NCBI GenBank assembly: GCA_015075005.1
Contig: JABTVC010000002.1
Location: 726,259 to 790,258 of the forward strand
Direction: 5' to 3'
DNA from: Planctomycetia bacterium
Lineage (GTDB): Bacteria > Planctomycetota > Brocadiia > Brocadiales > Brocadiaceae
DNA: 64,000 bases
The notes beneath the pieces were generated by a model. That model was not told the origin of the DNA and made no database searches. It was given only the letters and a program-made list of their open reading frames with translations. Positions 8,596 through 17,849 of the stretch are shown here, piece after piece. The position numbers and the translations under genes are program-made. Positions within the stretch are counted from its first letter, which is position 1; each line of letters begins with the position of its first letter.

Positions 8596-9276
8596 TTACG
8601 GTAATATGCTTTTAACCACATGCCATACCTCATCAGCAATTGCCTGTTCGGATAACAGCTTGCCATTTTCTGTGCAATGGATGGTTATCCAGTCCCTTTT
8701 CCCCCTGGCAATTTCCTGAAACGTTTGTTGTGCGTGTCGTAAATGATTTATATCTTCTTCATGGATATCCTTTTTTTCTCCTGCCAGATAAGCGCGTTGT
8801 TCTTTTTTTTCGATAAGCTGATAAGCGATTTCAGCTGGGACGTATAACAGGATATTCAGGTTTGATCGCGGAACAGCAAATATTCCATGTTCTAATTTGT
8901 CCAGCCATTGGAAAAATGTATCTTTCTCCGCGAAGTTACCGATTTTACCACCCTGGTGGGCCATATTGTCACACACATAGCGGTTTGATATGATAATCTT
9001 ATTCTCCCTGAGCCAGGTGTTTATCTGTTCCTTACACTCCCATCGGTCACCTGCATAGAGAAGTGATGCCAGGTATGGGCTTACGGAGTCTGCGCTCCCA
9101 AATTCACCTTTGAGGTATTTTGTGACCATATCAGCAAAGAATGTTTTTCCATACTGAGGGAAGTCCGTAATAACGGCGGGATACCCCGCTTTTACCAACC
9201 GCTCATACAGGAGCTTTGTCTGGACTGTCTTGCCGCTGCCATCGATACCCGTAATTACAATGAGCTTTCCCTGCAT
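8596..9276 (-). CDS. tmk: Thymidylate kinase (dTMP kinase)
   Basis: The P-loop is GIDGSGKTVQT at the very N-terminus, and ISNRYVCDNMAHQGGK corresponds to the DR(Y/H) substrate loop, with Asn in place of the usual Asp. The enzyme phosphorylates dTMP to dTDP. From the chosen ATG at 9276 (MQGKLIVITG), with GGAG 7 nt upstream, the protein has 226 residues, slightly long for the family (about 205-215). Upstream frame sequence to 9324 overlaps the preceding gene and is unlikely to be translated. It follows the four-gene membrane module closely and may share its transcript. Confidence 0.85.
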   Translation of the reverse strand: MQGKLIVITGIDGSGKTVQTKLLYERLVKAGYPAVITDFPQYGKTFFADMVTKYLKGEFGSADSVSPYLASLLYAGDRWECKEQINTWLRENKIIISNRYVCDNMAHQGGKIGNFAEKDTFFQWLDKLEHGIFAVPRSNLNILLYVPAEIAYQLIEKKEQRAYLAGEKKDIHEEDINHLRHAQQTFQEIARGKRDWITIHCTENGKLLSEQAIADEVWHVVKSILP

Positions 9277-9302
9277 CAACATTCTCCGATTTTTAAAGCC
9301 GT

Positions 9303-10052
9303 TTACTGCAAAATGCCTAGCCAATCCTTCAGTAAGAACTGGATTCTACCAATCAATAACGACAACCTGCCCATAACGGTATAGCCAAAGGATGCACCGA
9401 AGGAGATCATGAGGAACCAGATTCCAATCTTTGATACCTTTCCAATCGCGCCTTTGTGTTCGACTGAAAAGATAAAGTATATGAGTACTGAGATAACCCC
9501 TAGCATGATCAGTAACGTGTTGATGCTCGAGAAGATAGTTTCTCCGCCGGAAAAGACGGGATGCAGGGAGGGCTTAATTTGTTCCAGGATAAATGCCGAG
9601 ATGACCCGCGGGATGCTCACCCCCGCCCCAAGTCCCACCACAAATGCGAATGTCCAACGGCTTAACCACGATAATCTTCTCGAAAATCTGAGTAGCATAA
9701 AGAGACCTAATAAGGAGGGAATGATTAATGCATACTGAGGGGACTTCGTTGCGGCCTTTGAGAACATCGGGATAATTAGGGGGTCGTAAAGGTCTGGTTT
9801 TAAGAAATTAAACCAGGTAATGATGATGGTATAACCCAGCGAAACGCCTACATAAAGATTCTCGACAATCTTAAAAGCTGCGTTGTCTTTATAGAGGAAG
9901 CTGTAAATGGCCAGGGTAAGTCCTGCACCCAGAATTATGCCAAATCCATCGAAGGAGAAAGGGAGTTTCCCTGATGTCATTAAAAAGATGTTGATAGAGA
10001 CAAACAATCCCATGGCGCCAACTAATATGAAAAAACCAGAATCTTTACGCAT
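9303..10052 (-). CDS. Multi-spanning membrane protein of unknown function (module gene 4)
   Basis: About 249 residues from the ATG at 10052 (MRKDSGFFILVGAMG). Seven or so hydrophobic stretches are visible, including GFFILVGAMGLFVSINIFL, IILGAGLTLAIYSFLY and a C-terminal LIYFIFSV. No catalytic motif is recognised. The start overlaps the end of the preceding gene by 8 bp, and thymidylate kinase follows within 30 bp. It is the last of four unknown genes sharing one strand with overlaps or gaps under 20 bp, so it is probably part of one membrane complex. Confidence 0.7.
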   Translation of the reverse strand: MRKDSGFFILVGAMGLFVSINIFLMTSGKLPFSFDGFGIILGAGLTLAIYSFLYKDNAAFKIVENLYVGVSLGYTIIITWFNFLKPDLYDPLIIPMFSKAATKSPQYALIIPSLLGLFMLLRFSRRLSWLSRWTFAFVVGLGAGVSIPRVISAFILEQIKPSLHPVFSGGETIFSSINTLLIMLGVISVLIYFIFSVEHKGAIGKVSKIGIWFLMISFGASFGYTVMGRLSLLIGRIQFLLKDWLGILQ

Positions 10053-10860
10053 GTACAGCCCTTTTGGAGATAAAATAGATAACGTTGCCAAAAATGACAA
10101 AGATAATAATAATTACATGTACCACGCTTTGAGGCCGCATTCCACTTACCGCATTGGCCTTTTTGTTTACCAGTGCCTCATATTCTGCAGCCCCTTTGAG
10201 TCCACCAAGCAAACCAGTCAGCTGTTTCGATTGAAGAAAGGGATACATATCTGGCCCCATCACTGCGGTGCATCCTGCACCGAGTTCAAATTTATACTTT
10301 TCTTTCCCAAAGGCTATCCATGTTTCTATCGTAGTCCCTGCAGCAAGATCGAATAAGTAATTTATTTCTCTCAACGAATCAACACCCTGCAAGACAGGCA
10401 GTGTCGTTGTATCATTCCCGTAATAATCCTTAGGAAAGGCCGAATAAAGGTTTTCCCCCATATTGATAATGAGGGATGCCGATCCTGGTTTATAGCCAAA
10501 AAAGGCATAATCATCCCCGTACTTTTTTTGGTATTGATTTGCCACCGAGGTTATTGCCTGTTCCGCGAGTCCTGGGGCGCCAGGGTAATGTGTCATGCCA
10601 ATAACTTTTAAATCCCTGCTAAAGCAGTGATGGAGAAAGGCAACGGCCATGGGCTGGAGTTCTTCCTTGGAGGCAGGGTCATAATCAAAGGCAATCATGA
10701 CGTGGGAGCCCTTTGGCAAGGACTCTATCTTTTCATAAATTGCCTGAGCTGGTTCTGAGGCGGGTATGGGCAGTTCAAATCGTAAAACGAGAGAGACAAT
10801 CACCGCTACGGTAATGATTGCAAAGATGATGCGCCGGTCTATCCGTAAAAATCGTTCCAC
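10045..10860 (-). CDS. Membrane-anchored protein of unknown function (module gene 3)
   Basis: The 271-residue protein has one N-terminal membrane segment (IIFAIITVAVIVSLVLRF) and one near the C-terminus (VVHVIIIIFVIFGNVIYFI), with a soluble domain of about 210 residues between them. That domain contains HVMIAFDYDPASKEELQPM, KVIGMTHYPGAPGLAEQA and a glycine-rich GLLGGLKGAAEYEALV. No known family is recognised. It overlaps its upstream neighbour by one base and its downstream neighbour by 8 bp. The architecture suggests an extracytoplasmic (or cytoplasmic) domain held by two membrane helices. Confidence 0.7.
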   Translation of the reverse strand: MERFLRIDRRIIFAIITVAVIVSLVLRFELPIPASEPAQAIYEKIESLPKGSHVMIAFDYDPASKEELQPMAVAFLHHCFSRDLKVIGMTHYPGAPGLAEQAITSVANQYQKKYGDDYAFFGYKPGSASLIINMGENLYSAFPKDYYGNDTTTLPVLQGVDSLREINYLFDLAAGTTIETWIAFGKEKYKFELGAGCTAVMGPDMYPFLQSKQLTGLLGGLKGAAEYEALVNKKANAVSGMRPQSVVHVIIIIFVIFGNVIYFISKRAVHA

Positions 10861-11513
10861 TAATCACCCCCACCCAGATAAGACCGTTCAATGCCAAGGA
10901 TGATTTTGAGAGAGGTTGCAATCGCCCCCAGGCTCACCCCCAAAAGTATACCTCGTTTGGCCGCAAGATTAGGAACTGCCATAATCCAATCGGCCACTGC
11001 AGGAATATAGTGAGAAATGTAATTTCCAATGGGCACCCTTCCAAGCATAACGATGATAGCGGCAAGGAGTAATACCGTCGATTCGTTTGTACGGGCTCGA
11101 AAGGTTCTGTAGGCAGCGGAAGCAATAAAAAACGCCAAAATGGAAAAGATTGTAGCTCCGGCAGGCACCTGCACATAGGAATAAAGCCAATCAAACATCG
11201 TGCCTTCCTGCTTATCATGCCAGAAAAATTTCCCACCGTTCAGGAAGCCAAAGATCAGGGTAATTATAGCCCCGAAATAGACGAAGACGCTGTATCCCCA
11301 ACCCTCTACCTTTCTTTTGATTCGCGTCCAGTGGAGATGAAACAAGCTATAAGCCCCTATAAACACGGCAAACCCCGCTATAATTCTATCCCATCTGGAT
11401 ACCACCTCCAATAAGTTCTGTGAGAGTTTATGGGGAACATAATACTGCATCGCCATGAGCACCCCCATGACAAAGGCAATAATCAGCGGAATGGTACGTT
11501 TCAGAAAGTTCAT
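10860..11513 (-). CDS. Integral membrane protein of unknown function (module gene 2)
   Basis: The 217-residue protein shows about six hydrophobic segments, among them LIIAFVMGVLMAMQYYV, IIAGFAVFIGAYSLFHL and ATIFSILAFFIASAAY. The C-terminal LLGVSLGAIATSLKIILGIE looks like a conserved signature but no family is recognised. It starts 16 bp after the end of module gene 1 and its stop overlaps the start of module gene 3 by one base. Tight packing implies a shared transcript and probably a shared complex. Confidence 0.7.
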   Translation of the reverse strand: MNFLKRTIPLIIAFVMGVLMAMQYYVPHKLSQNLLEVVSRWDRIIAGFAVFIGAYSLFHLHWTRIKRKVEGWGYSVFVYFGAIITLIFGFLNGGKFFWHDKQEGTMFDWLYSYVQVPAGATIFSILAFFIASAAYRTFRARTNESTVLLLAAIIVMLGRVPIGNYISHYIPAVADWIMAVPNLAAKRGILLGVSLGAIATSLKIILGIERSYLGGGD

Positions 11514-11528
11514 AGTAAGTATTATTTA

Positions 11529-12770
11529 TTAAAAGGCCTCAAAGAGATGCGTGATAAATGTCAATCCGAAACTAGCCAGTATGGTACCCAATATCAACAC
11601 AAGAATGAGGAGACCCTTTCCCACATCTTGTGCCCTGAGCGTACCCATGAGCATGGGTTCTCTTGATAAATATGCGCTGGCTGCGTACAGTTCCTCTCCA
11701 ATCAGGGTGTAATCACAGGTGGTAATAAAGAAGGGTAGCTGGGTATAGGCATCGGTGCCGGCAATCTGGATTGCACCGGTAGTTGCACCAGTTTCAGCCA
11801 GGATCAGGGCCTCTGCATAGAAGTATCCTACAAAAAAATTAGCCGCTGGCCTTTCGCGGGTCATAATACCACCAACAGCAGCAACATAAGGAAACTGTTC
11901 TGATGCCACCAGAAAGACGTTGTCCGGGTTGTAGGCATCGGGACGGCCTGCCTCCAGGTAGGATTCCTTCACCACCTCCTGGCTTACGGACATGACAATA
12001 GGGTCATTATTAACAACCTTCAGGTTGGCATCATAGTCAGCAATCTTTCTTGCAATCCTGCCCAAAATACTTATCGCTGCAATGGTCGAGATACTTCCCA
12101 TACTGGTCAGGCCGTGAACAAACAGGACGGGCTTGCCCATTTCTGTGGCGCGTCCCAGGGCCTCGTCCACGGCGTCCAGTCCTCCAATCTTTCGTAAAAA
12201 CATGTTAGGGTTTCGCCGTGCATGGACAATAAAATAGAGAATAATGGCCGAAAGTATAATTAAGATTGCAAAATTGTTTGCCTTTTTCATATGCAACCAA
12301 TTACCCTGCGCCCTGGCAGAGGCTATCGTATCTAAGATAATTTTGCTATCCCCCGCTGCTATTGCTAATTTGAAGTAATATACCTGCTTCTTGTCAATCG
12401 TTTCCCCATTGAAAATCTTTCGGGGGAATAGCTGAACATAGTGATAGTTACCATTTCCTTTTTTATAGCCGTAGATTTCCGGAGCACCCGTCCGGTAACT
12501 GGTATTCGACTTTATGCGCATCGCCTCCTTTTCAAAGGCGCCATCTTTATCCCTGTCGATGTAAAGTATATAGAAAACGTCTGGTGCATCGCTGGGTGAT
12601 GCTGACCAGGTCAGAGATACGGTTTCCCCGGCATCATTCGGGGTATCGAATGCCTTGAATTCAGCTGGGGGAATGAGGAAGGCAGGCAGTTGGGCAAAGA
12701 GAATCGTTGTGATAAAGAACGGTATGGAAAAGATGGCCGTGATAAAAAATGTTTTTTTTAATACTTTCAT
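11529..12770 (-). CDS. Membrane protein with FN3-like N-terminal domain (module gene 1; DUF6754-like)
   Basis: The 413-residue product begins with a signal-like helix (TFFITAIFSIPFFITTILF), followed by an immunoglobulin/fibronectin-III-like domain (about residues 33-140: ETVSLTWSASPSDAPDVFYI). A membrane helix (FAILIILSAIILYFIVHA) precedes a conserved domain of about 190 residues with KPVLFVHGLTSMGSISTIAA and YFYAEALILAETGATTGA, and a final helix (LLILVLILGTILASFGLTF). I believe this matches the family called DUF6754, but that is from memory and unverified. It heads the four-gene module. No function is known to me. Confidence 0.7.
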   Translation of the reverse strand: MKVLKKTFFITAIFSIPFFITTILFAQLPAFLIPPAEFKAFDTPNDAGETVSLTWSASPSDAPDVFYILYIDRDKDGAFEKEAMRIKSNTSYRTGAPEIYGYKKGNGNYHYVQLFPRKIFNGETIDKKQVYYFKLAIAAGDSKIILDTIASARAQGNWLHMKKANNFAILIILSAIILYFIVHARRNPNMFLRKIGGLDAVDEALGRATEMGKPVLFVHGLTSMGSISTIAAISILGRIARKIADYDANLKVVNNDPIVMSVSQEVVKESYLEAGRPDAYNPDNVFLVASEQFPYVAAVGGIMTRERPAANFFVGYFYAEALILAETGATTGAIQIAGTDAYTQLPFFITTCDYTLIGEELYAASAYLSREPMLMGTLRAQDVGKGLLILVLILGTILASFGLTFITHLFEAF

Positions 12771-13241
12771 GTTTTCAGGATTTTAAACTGGTAGCGTAAT
12801 CGTCCAGGTTGTGCAAATAAGAAATCGTCAAAGTCTTACTTCGTGGTAATAATGCATTGTACAAATCGCTTCTGCCACAGGAAAATAGAGATTTTGTGAC
12901 ATGCGTGTCTTTGCGGCCCCGGCTAATATGTTTTTCGCAATTATAATTTATTACCTTGAAATTACAAGACATTTTTAAGTGTCGATGTATTGGTAACATA
13001 TATATGACCCTGTTGATTTTTGAAAGGAGCCCTATAAAAAGGAAATACCAGCTAAAGTCCCGAGACGTAAACCAATCCCTGGTGATGAACTGTAACTGTT
13101 GGCTAACACAAATCTTTGATATTTACTGCATCTAACACCTGCATGGTATTGCGCTGGAAAAATTCTTTCCAGGTCTCCCTTCCCTGGAAAAGGTGGAATT
13201 TGGTTGCGTTTTCGTTGCACCATGAAATCGCCTAAAAGTAT
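12771..13241. other. Gap between divergent operons, no gene recognised
   Basis: The space separates the leftward membrane module from the rightward gyrA operon. Two short frames in it show no similarity, no good ribosome-binding site and no operon context. No RNA gene was recognised. The plus-strand promoter lies at its right end. Confidence 0.5.
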
Positions 13242-13270
13242 TTGACCTGCCCTATTCATTGTGTTAAAAT
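13242..13270 (+). promoter_or_regulatory. Sigma-70-type promoter of the NDPK-MBL-gyrA operon
   Basis: A -35 box TTGACC and a -10 box TAAAAT are separated by exactly 17 bp. The -10 box ends 59 bp before the chosen start of the NDP-kinase-like gene. Spacing and sequence fit a housekeeping promoter; no operator was seen. Confidence 0.6.
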
Positions 13271-13329
13271 CCCTTGTTTAAAATTATTTTTAGTGTTTGC
13301 TATTCTGATTTTTGGAGAAAAATAAACTT

Positions 13330-14520
13330 ATGGCGGACGAACTGACGTATGCATTGATTACCCCTTACAGCCTTTTAAAAAGCCGTACGGGCGGTATTTT
13401 GGGACGTTTGCTTTCCCTGACAAACCTGGAGGTTGTAGGGGCAACTATGTTTGCGCCCAGTGACGCCTTTGTTGATAAATATTGCGCGACCATTGAAGAA
13501 CAAGACTGCAAGCCGGAATGGAAAAAGGTCATGACCGATTATGTTAACAGTAACTTTCGTAAGGTAAACAAGTTTAGAATTACGAACCGGATGATATTGC
13601 TTTTCTTTAAAGGTCCCCGCGCCCTTGAGAAATTAAAAGATGATGTGATCGGACCTATTACCAGTTTCCAGGGACATACCATCCGCGGAAGCTTTGGGGA
13701 TTTTGTAGAGAGTTCCGATGGCAAGGTTGAATATTTTGAACCGGCTGTTGTATCCGCAGCCGACTTTCCCACGAACAACAAACAGTTGGCCCTATTTGCC
13801 GAATATTTAACAAGCGATGGGGGGGTTTTGGAGGATATCGTAAAGTTTCCCGAAGGGGTCAAGGCAGAAACAACCTTAGTTATCCTTAAACCCTTTGAAG
13901 AACAAAGTCCATTGCCAGGAAATATCATCGATATGTTTTCGAGAGCGGGTTTGTATATTATCGGAGTGAAACTTTTGAGGATGAGCATAGCTCAGGCTGA
14001 GGAATTTTATGGCCCTTTAATAAATATCTTTCGGGAAAAGCTAAAACCCAAGCCGGAAAAGATTACTGAAAAGTTGCAGGAATGTTTTAAGTCGGTTTTT
14101 ACGTTTGAAGTACCACATACAATCATCAGCGGCCATGCAGAACAATTGGCAGAACAACTCAAAGATATGAATGCCATGCATGAATTTAATAAAATTGTTA
14201 AGTACATGACGGGTTTAGACCCAGAAAAAGCAAGTCCTGCCGACAAGAAAAAACCGGGCACTGCACGTTGTCTCGCCCTGTTATACCGGGGCCCTGAAGC
14301 TATATATAAAATACGAAATATTCTCGGTCCTACCGACTCAAAAAAGGGCGAACCTGGCAAGGTGCGCAGAATTTACGGAGAGGATATTATGAAGAACGCA
14401 GCACATGCCTCAGATGCTGTAGAAAACGCTGAACGCGAACGAAAAATTATTGGATTTTTGGATAACAAAGGTCCCTGTGAGTTAAAAGAGATAATTGAAA
14501 ATTATCTGTGGCCAAAGTAG
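13330..14520 (+). CDS. Tandem nucleoside-diphosphate-kinase-like protein
   Basis: Two NDP-kinase-like domains lie in one chain of 396 residues. The first (about 1-165) has LKDDVIGPITSFQGHTIRGSFGDFV but VVSAADF where the NxxHxSD histidine belongs, so it seems inactive. The second (about 170-395) has TLVILKPFEEQSP, LALLYRGPEAIYKIRNILGP, GKVRRIYGEDIMKNAAHASD and keeps the catalytic His in NAAHASD. Ordinary Ndk is about 140-150 residues. Start at 13330 (MADELTYALITPYSLL) is preferred over 13312 because GGAG lies between the two. It is followed after 3 bp by an MBL hydrolase and then gyrA. The role may be nucleotide supply or a regulatory function. Confidence 0.75.
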   Translation: MADELTYALITPYSLLKSRTGGILGRLLSLTNLEVVGATMFAPSDAFVDKYCATIEEQDCKPEWKKVMTDYVNSNFRKVNKFRITNRMILLFFKGPRALEKLKDDVIGPITSFQGHTIRGSFGDFVESSDGKVEYFEPAVVSAADFPTNNKQLALFAEYLTSDGGVLEDIVKFPEGVKAETTLVILKPFEEQSPLPGNIIDMFSRAGLYIIGVKLLRMSIAQAEEFYGPLINIFREKLKPKPEKITEKLQECFKSVFTFEVPHTIISGHAEQLAEQLKDMNAMHEFNKIVKYMTGLDPEKASPADKKKPGTARCLALLYRGPEAIYKIRNILGPTDSKKGEPGKVRRIYGEDIMKNAAHASDAVENAERERKIIGFLDNKGPCELKEIIENYLWPK

Positions 14521-14523
14521 AGT

Positions 14524-15198
14524 ATGATAATACATAAGATAAACGTAGGGCCTTTGCAGGTATGTTGTTATATCGTTGCTGATATGGATACTGCCGAGGC
14601 AATGGTTATTGATCCTGGTGCAGACGCAAGAGCCATTATGGATTTTTTAAAATACCGGCATCTGCTTCCGAAAGTAATAGTAATTACCCATGGACATGGG
14701 GACCACATCGGCGCTAATAGCGAGATTAAAGCGGCCTTTCCTGATATTCAGGTTTGTGTGCATGAGGACGATCAGGATATGCTGCCCTATCCGGCAAAGA
14801 ACCTTTCCATACTTGCTGCTTTTTATGGAGGTACGACGGTACGGTCTCCTTCAGCTGACAGATTACTCAGGGATGGAGATATGGTTGCCATAGGGAAATA
14901 TAGATTTGAGGTCATCCACACACCCGGCCACACACCGGGGGGGATATGTCTGTACAGCAAAAGCACTGAAGATGGAAAACCACCAGTGCTATTTTCAGGA
15001 GACACACTGTTTAAAGCAAGTATCGGCAGGACAGATTTTCCCGGTTGCAGTCAAGAAAAGCTTATTCGGTCCATTAAAGAACGTTTGTTTGTGCTGGACG
15101 AAAGAACGATTGTGTATCCAGGTCATGGTCCATCGACAACAATTGCGGAAGAAAAGAAAAATAATCCTTTTGTTACTGAGGTAATTCTCCATGGTTGA
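14524..15198 (+). CDS. MBL-fold metallo-hydrolase (glyoxalase II-like)
   Basis: The 224-residue protein has the metallo-beta-lactamase metal motifs THGHGDHIGAN (HxHxDH), HTPGHTPGGI, FSGDTLF and YPGHGPST. Together they form a two-metal centre of the glyoxalase II-like subgroup (YcbL/GloB types). The substrate is probably a thioester or a related small molecule, but the subgroup is too broad to name it. It lies 3 bp after the NDP-kinase-like gene, and its 3' end overlaps the gyrA start by 8 bp, so it is part of the gyrA operon. Confidence 0.85.
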   Translation: MIIHKINVGPLQVCCYIVADMDTAEAMVIDPGADARAIMDFLKYRHLLPKVIVITHGHGDHIGANSEIKAAFPDIQVCVHEDDQDMLPYPAKNLSILAAFYGGTTVRSPSADRLLRDGDMVAIGKYRFEVIHTPGHTPGGICLYSKSTEDGKPPVLFSGDTLFKASIGRTDFPGCSQEKLIRSIKERLFVLDERTIVYPGHGPSTTIAEEKKNNPFVTEVILHG

Positions 15199-17710
15199 AA
15201 GAAGAGAACATATAAAAGAATTATTTATTGAAGAAGAGATGAAGGATTCGTATCTGAGCTACGCCATGAGTGTTATCATGAGCCGTGCACTTCCCGACGT
15301 AAGGGATGGCCTGAAACCATCACAGAGACGCATCCTGGTTGCCATGAATGACCTTGGTCTTGGCCCACGTTCTAAATCTAGAAAATGTGCCAAGATTGCA
15401 GGTGATACAACCGGTAATTACCATCCCCATGGAGAGCAGGTGGTTTATCCCACTCTCGTTCGTATGGCGCAGGATTTTAATTACCGGTATCCGCTGGTAC
15501 AAGGCCAGGGGAACTTCGGTTCTATCGACGGAGATCCTCCCGCTGCAATGCGTTACACGGAAGCCCGTATGACGGAAGCCACGATGATCATCATGGAAGA
15601 TTTGGAAAGGGAAACAGTTGATTATGTGCCCAATTATGATGACACGCGGACAGAGCCGGTTGTCCTGCCCTCAAAATTTCCCAATTTACTGTGCAATGGT
15701 TGTTCCGGGATTGCAGTCGGTATGGCCACGAGTATTCCGCCACATAATGTGAATGAGATTTGCGATGGAATTGTTGCGGTTATTGATAATTGTGAGATCA
15801 CTATTGATGAATTAATGAAGATTATAAAGGGGCCTGATTTTCCCACGGGGGCATTAATATGTGGTACCGAAGGGATCAAGGCGGGCTATCGAACAGGACG
15901 CGGGACGATTACGGTACGGGCGCGGGCGCATATCAGAAACAGCTACGAACGGAAAAAGAGCATTGTTGTAACCGAGATACCCTATCAGCTCAACAGAGAC
16001 AACATCCTGGAACGAATTGCCGATTTGGTGCGGGAAGACCTGCTGAAAGGCATTTCTGATATCCGCAACGAAAGCGACCGGGAAGGGAGTCGTCTGGTTA
16101 TTGATTTGAAGAAAGGGGAGGACGAAGAAGTTGTTTTGAACCAACTATACAAACACACAAAACTCCAGGATAGTTTCAGTATCATCATGATTGCGTTGAT
16201 CAACAACCGGCCAGAAACTCTCAATCTGAAGCAGATGCTGGTTTGCTATATCGAGCACCGAAAGGTTGTTATCATACGGAGAACGAAATATTTGCTGGAG
16301 AAGGCTCAGGCCAGGGCGCATATCCTGGAAGGGTTAAGGATCGCACTTCAAAATATTGATGAAGTCATCCAATTGATCAAGACCTCTGACTCGGTTGAAA
16401 GTGCGCGACAGGGACTCATAAGTAAATTTTCCCTTTCAGAGCTTCAGGCTAATGCTATCCTTGACATGAAACTCCAAAGATTGACTGGTCTCGAACAGGG
16501 GAGGATCGAAGAAGAGTATAAAAAGTTATGCGCCGATATTAAAGGATATCAAGCCATCCTGGCCAATGAACAGTTGGTGCTGGATATTATCAAAAAGGAT
16601 GTAGCGGAGGTTAAAGAGCGCTTTGGTGATAAACGACGCACAGAGATTGTCGGCGCTGTTACTGATTTAAATATAGAAGACCTCATTGCAGAGGAAAGTG
16701 TTGCCGTTATTATTAGTCACGATGGGTATATCAAACGGCTGCCCCTTACATCGTACCGGAAACAGCATCGCGGGGGAAAGGGCGTCGCCGGAGCTGACAT
16801 GAAAGAAGGGGATTTTATAGAGCATTTGTTTGTTGCATCGACGCATGATTATATCCTCTTTTTTACTGATCAGGGGCGAGTTTACTGGCTCAAGGTTTAC
16901 GATGTTCCGCAAATGGCCAGAACGGCCAAAGGTCGGGCGCTTATCAACTTGCTGGAATTAAATGAAGGTGAAAATGTGACCTCTCTTATTCCCGTCAGGG
17001 ATTTTAACGAACGCCAGCTGGTTATGGCGACCAGCAGCGGAATTATTAAAAAGACCGTGTTAAGCGCCTATGGCAATCCCAAAAAGGGAGGTATTATTGC
17101 CATCAATCTGGACGAGGGAGACAGGCTGATCGGCGTTAAATTAACAAGCGGCAAACAAGATATCATCCTTGGCACAGAACAGGGAAAGGCCATGCGTTTC
17201 TCAGAAGAAGATGTCAGAACCATGGGACGTGCAACTCACGGGGTGAAAGGGATTACACTTAAGGCGAATGATAAGGTCAGGGATATCGTGATTGTGGATG
17301 AGCATGCATCTTTGTTGTCTGTTTGTGAAAATGGGTTTGGAAAACGTACTGATTTTGGAGAATATCCCGTTCACCGTCGGGGTGGACAAGGTGTTATTAA
17401 TATAAAAACCACTGACAGGAACGGAAGGGTAGTGGCGCTGATTGATGTGAGAGACGAAGACGAACTGATCATGATTACCTCAAAGGGAAAAGTTATGCGC
17501 ACACCAGTGAATGCCATTCGCGCCATTGGAAGGAACACACAAGGGGTTACGCTTTTCTCCATAGACGAGGGGGATAAGCTGGTTTCCGTTGCGCGTGTTG
17601 TTCCGGAAGAAATAAAAGCTGAAGAGGGTACTGAAGAGGAAGTATTAAAGGGAGAGCCGGATGGAGAAAAAATAGCGGAGGAAAGTGCACAAGAGGAGCA
17701 TGAAGACTAG
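15191..17710 (+). CDS. gyrA: DNA gyrase subunit A
   Basis: The 839-residue protein is full length. The breakage-reunion domain has SYAMSVIMSRALPDVRDGLK, GNYHPHGEQVVYPTLVRMAQ and the catalytic tyrosine in AAMRYTEAR. The C-terminal DNA-wrapping domain has a GyrA box QHRGGKG and a second similar motif RRGGQG, separating it from ParC. In the quinolone-determining region the E. coli Ser83 and Asp87 positions read Gln and Pro, which could lower intrinsic quinolone sensitivity. The acidic tail (EEIKAEEGTEEEVLKGEP) is common in GyrA. The gene overlaps the MBL gene by 8 bp. gyrB is not in the window. Confidence 0.96.
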   Translation: MVERREHIKELFIEEEMKDSYLSYAMSVIMSRALPDVRDGLKPSQRRILVAMNDLGLGPRSKSRKCAKIAGDTTGNYHPHGEQVVYPTLVRMAQDFNYRYPLVQGQGNFGSIDGDPPAAMRYTEARMTEATMIIMEDLERETVDYVPNYDDTRTEPVVLPSKFPNLLCNGCSGIAVGMATSIPPHNVNEICDGIVAVIDNCEITIDELMKIIKGPDFPTGALICGTEGIKAGYRTGRGTITVRARAHIRNSYERKKSIVVTEIPYQLNRDNILERIADLVREDLLKGISDIRNESDREGSRLVIDLKKGEDEEVVLNQLYKHTKLQDSFSIIMIALINNRPETLNLKQMLVCYIEHRKVVIIRRTKYLLEKAQARAHILEGLRIALQNIDEVIQLIKTSDSVESARQGLISKFSLSELQANAILDMKLQRLTGLEQGRIEEEYKKLCADIKGYQAILANEQLVLDIIKKDVAEVKERFGDKRRTEIVGAVTDLNIEDLIAEESVAVIISHDGYIKRLPLTSYRKQHRGGKGVAGADMKEGDFIEHLFVASTHDYILFFTDQGRVYWLKVYDVPQMARTAKGRALINLLELNEGENVTSLIPVRDFNERQLVMATSSGIIKKTVLSAYGNPKKGGIIAINLDEGDRLIGVKLTSGKQDIILGTEQGKAMRFSEEDVRTMGRATHGVKGITLKANDKVRDIVIVDEHASLLSVCENGFGKRTDFGEYPVHRRGGQGVINIKTTDRNGRVVALIDVRDEDELIMITSKGKVMRTPVNAIRAIGRNTQGVTLFSIDEGDKLVSVARVVPEEIKAEEGTEEEVLKGEPDGEKIAEESAQEEHED

Positions 17711-17849
17711 GACTCCGGATTTACCGCTGGAATACCCAACCTTGCCTGATACAACAATCGTATCGATTTATTATCGACTCGATCATTCCCCACATTAAAT
17801 TCCAGTTTCTGGTTAGTTCAGTCGAAACACGAAAAATAGATAATGTGTA

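Noticed and set aside
12775..13259. Two short minus-strand frames between the membrane module and the gyrA operon
   Set aside because: No similarity, no ribosome-binding site, and low-complexity amino acid content.
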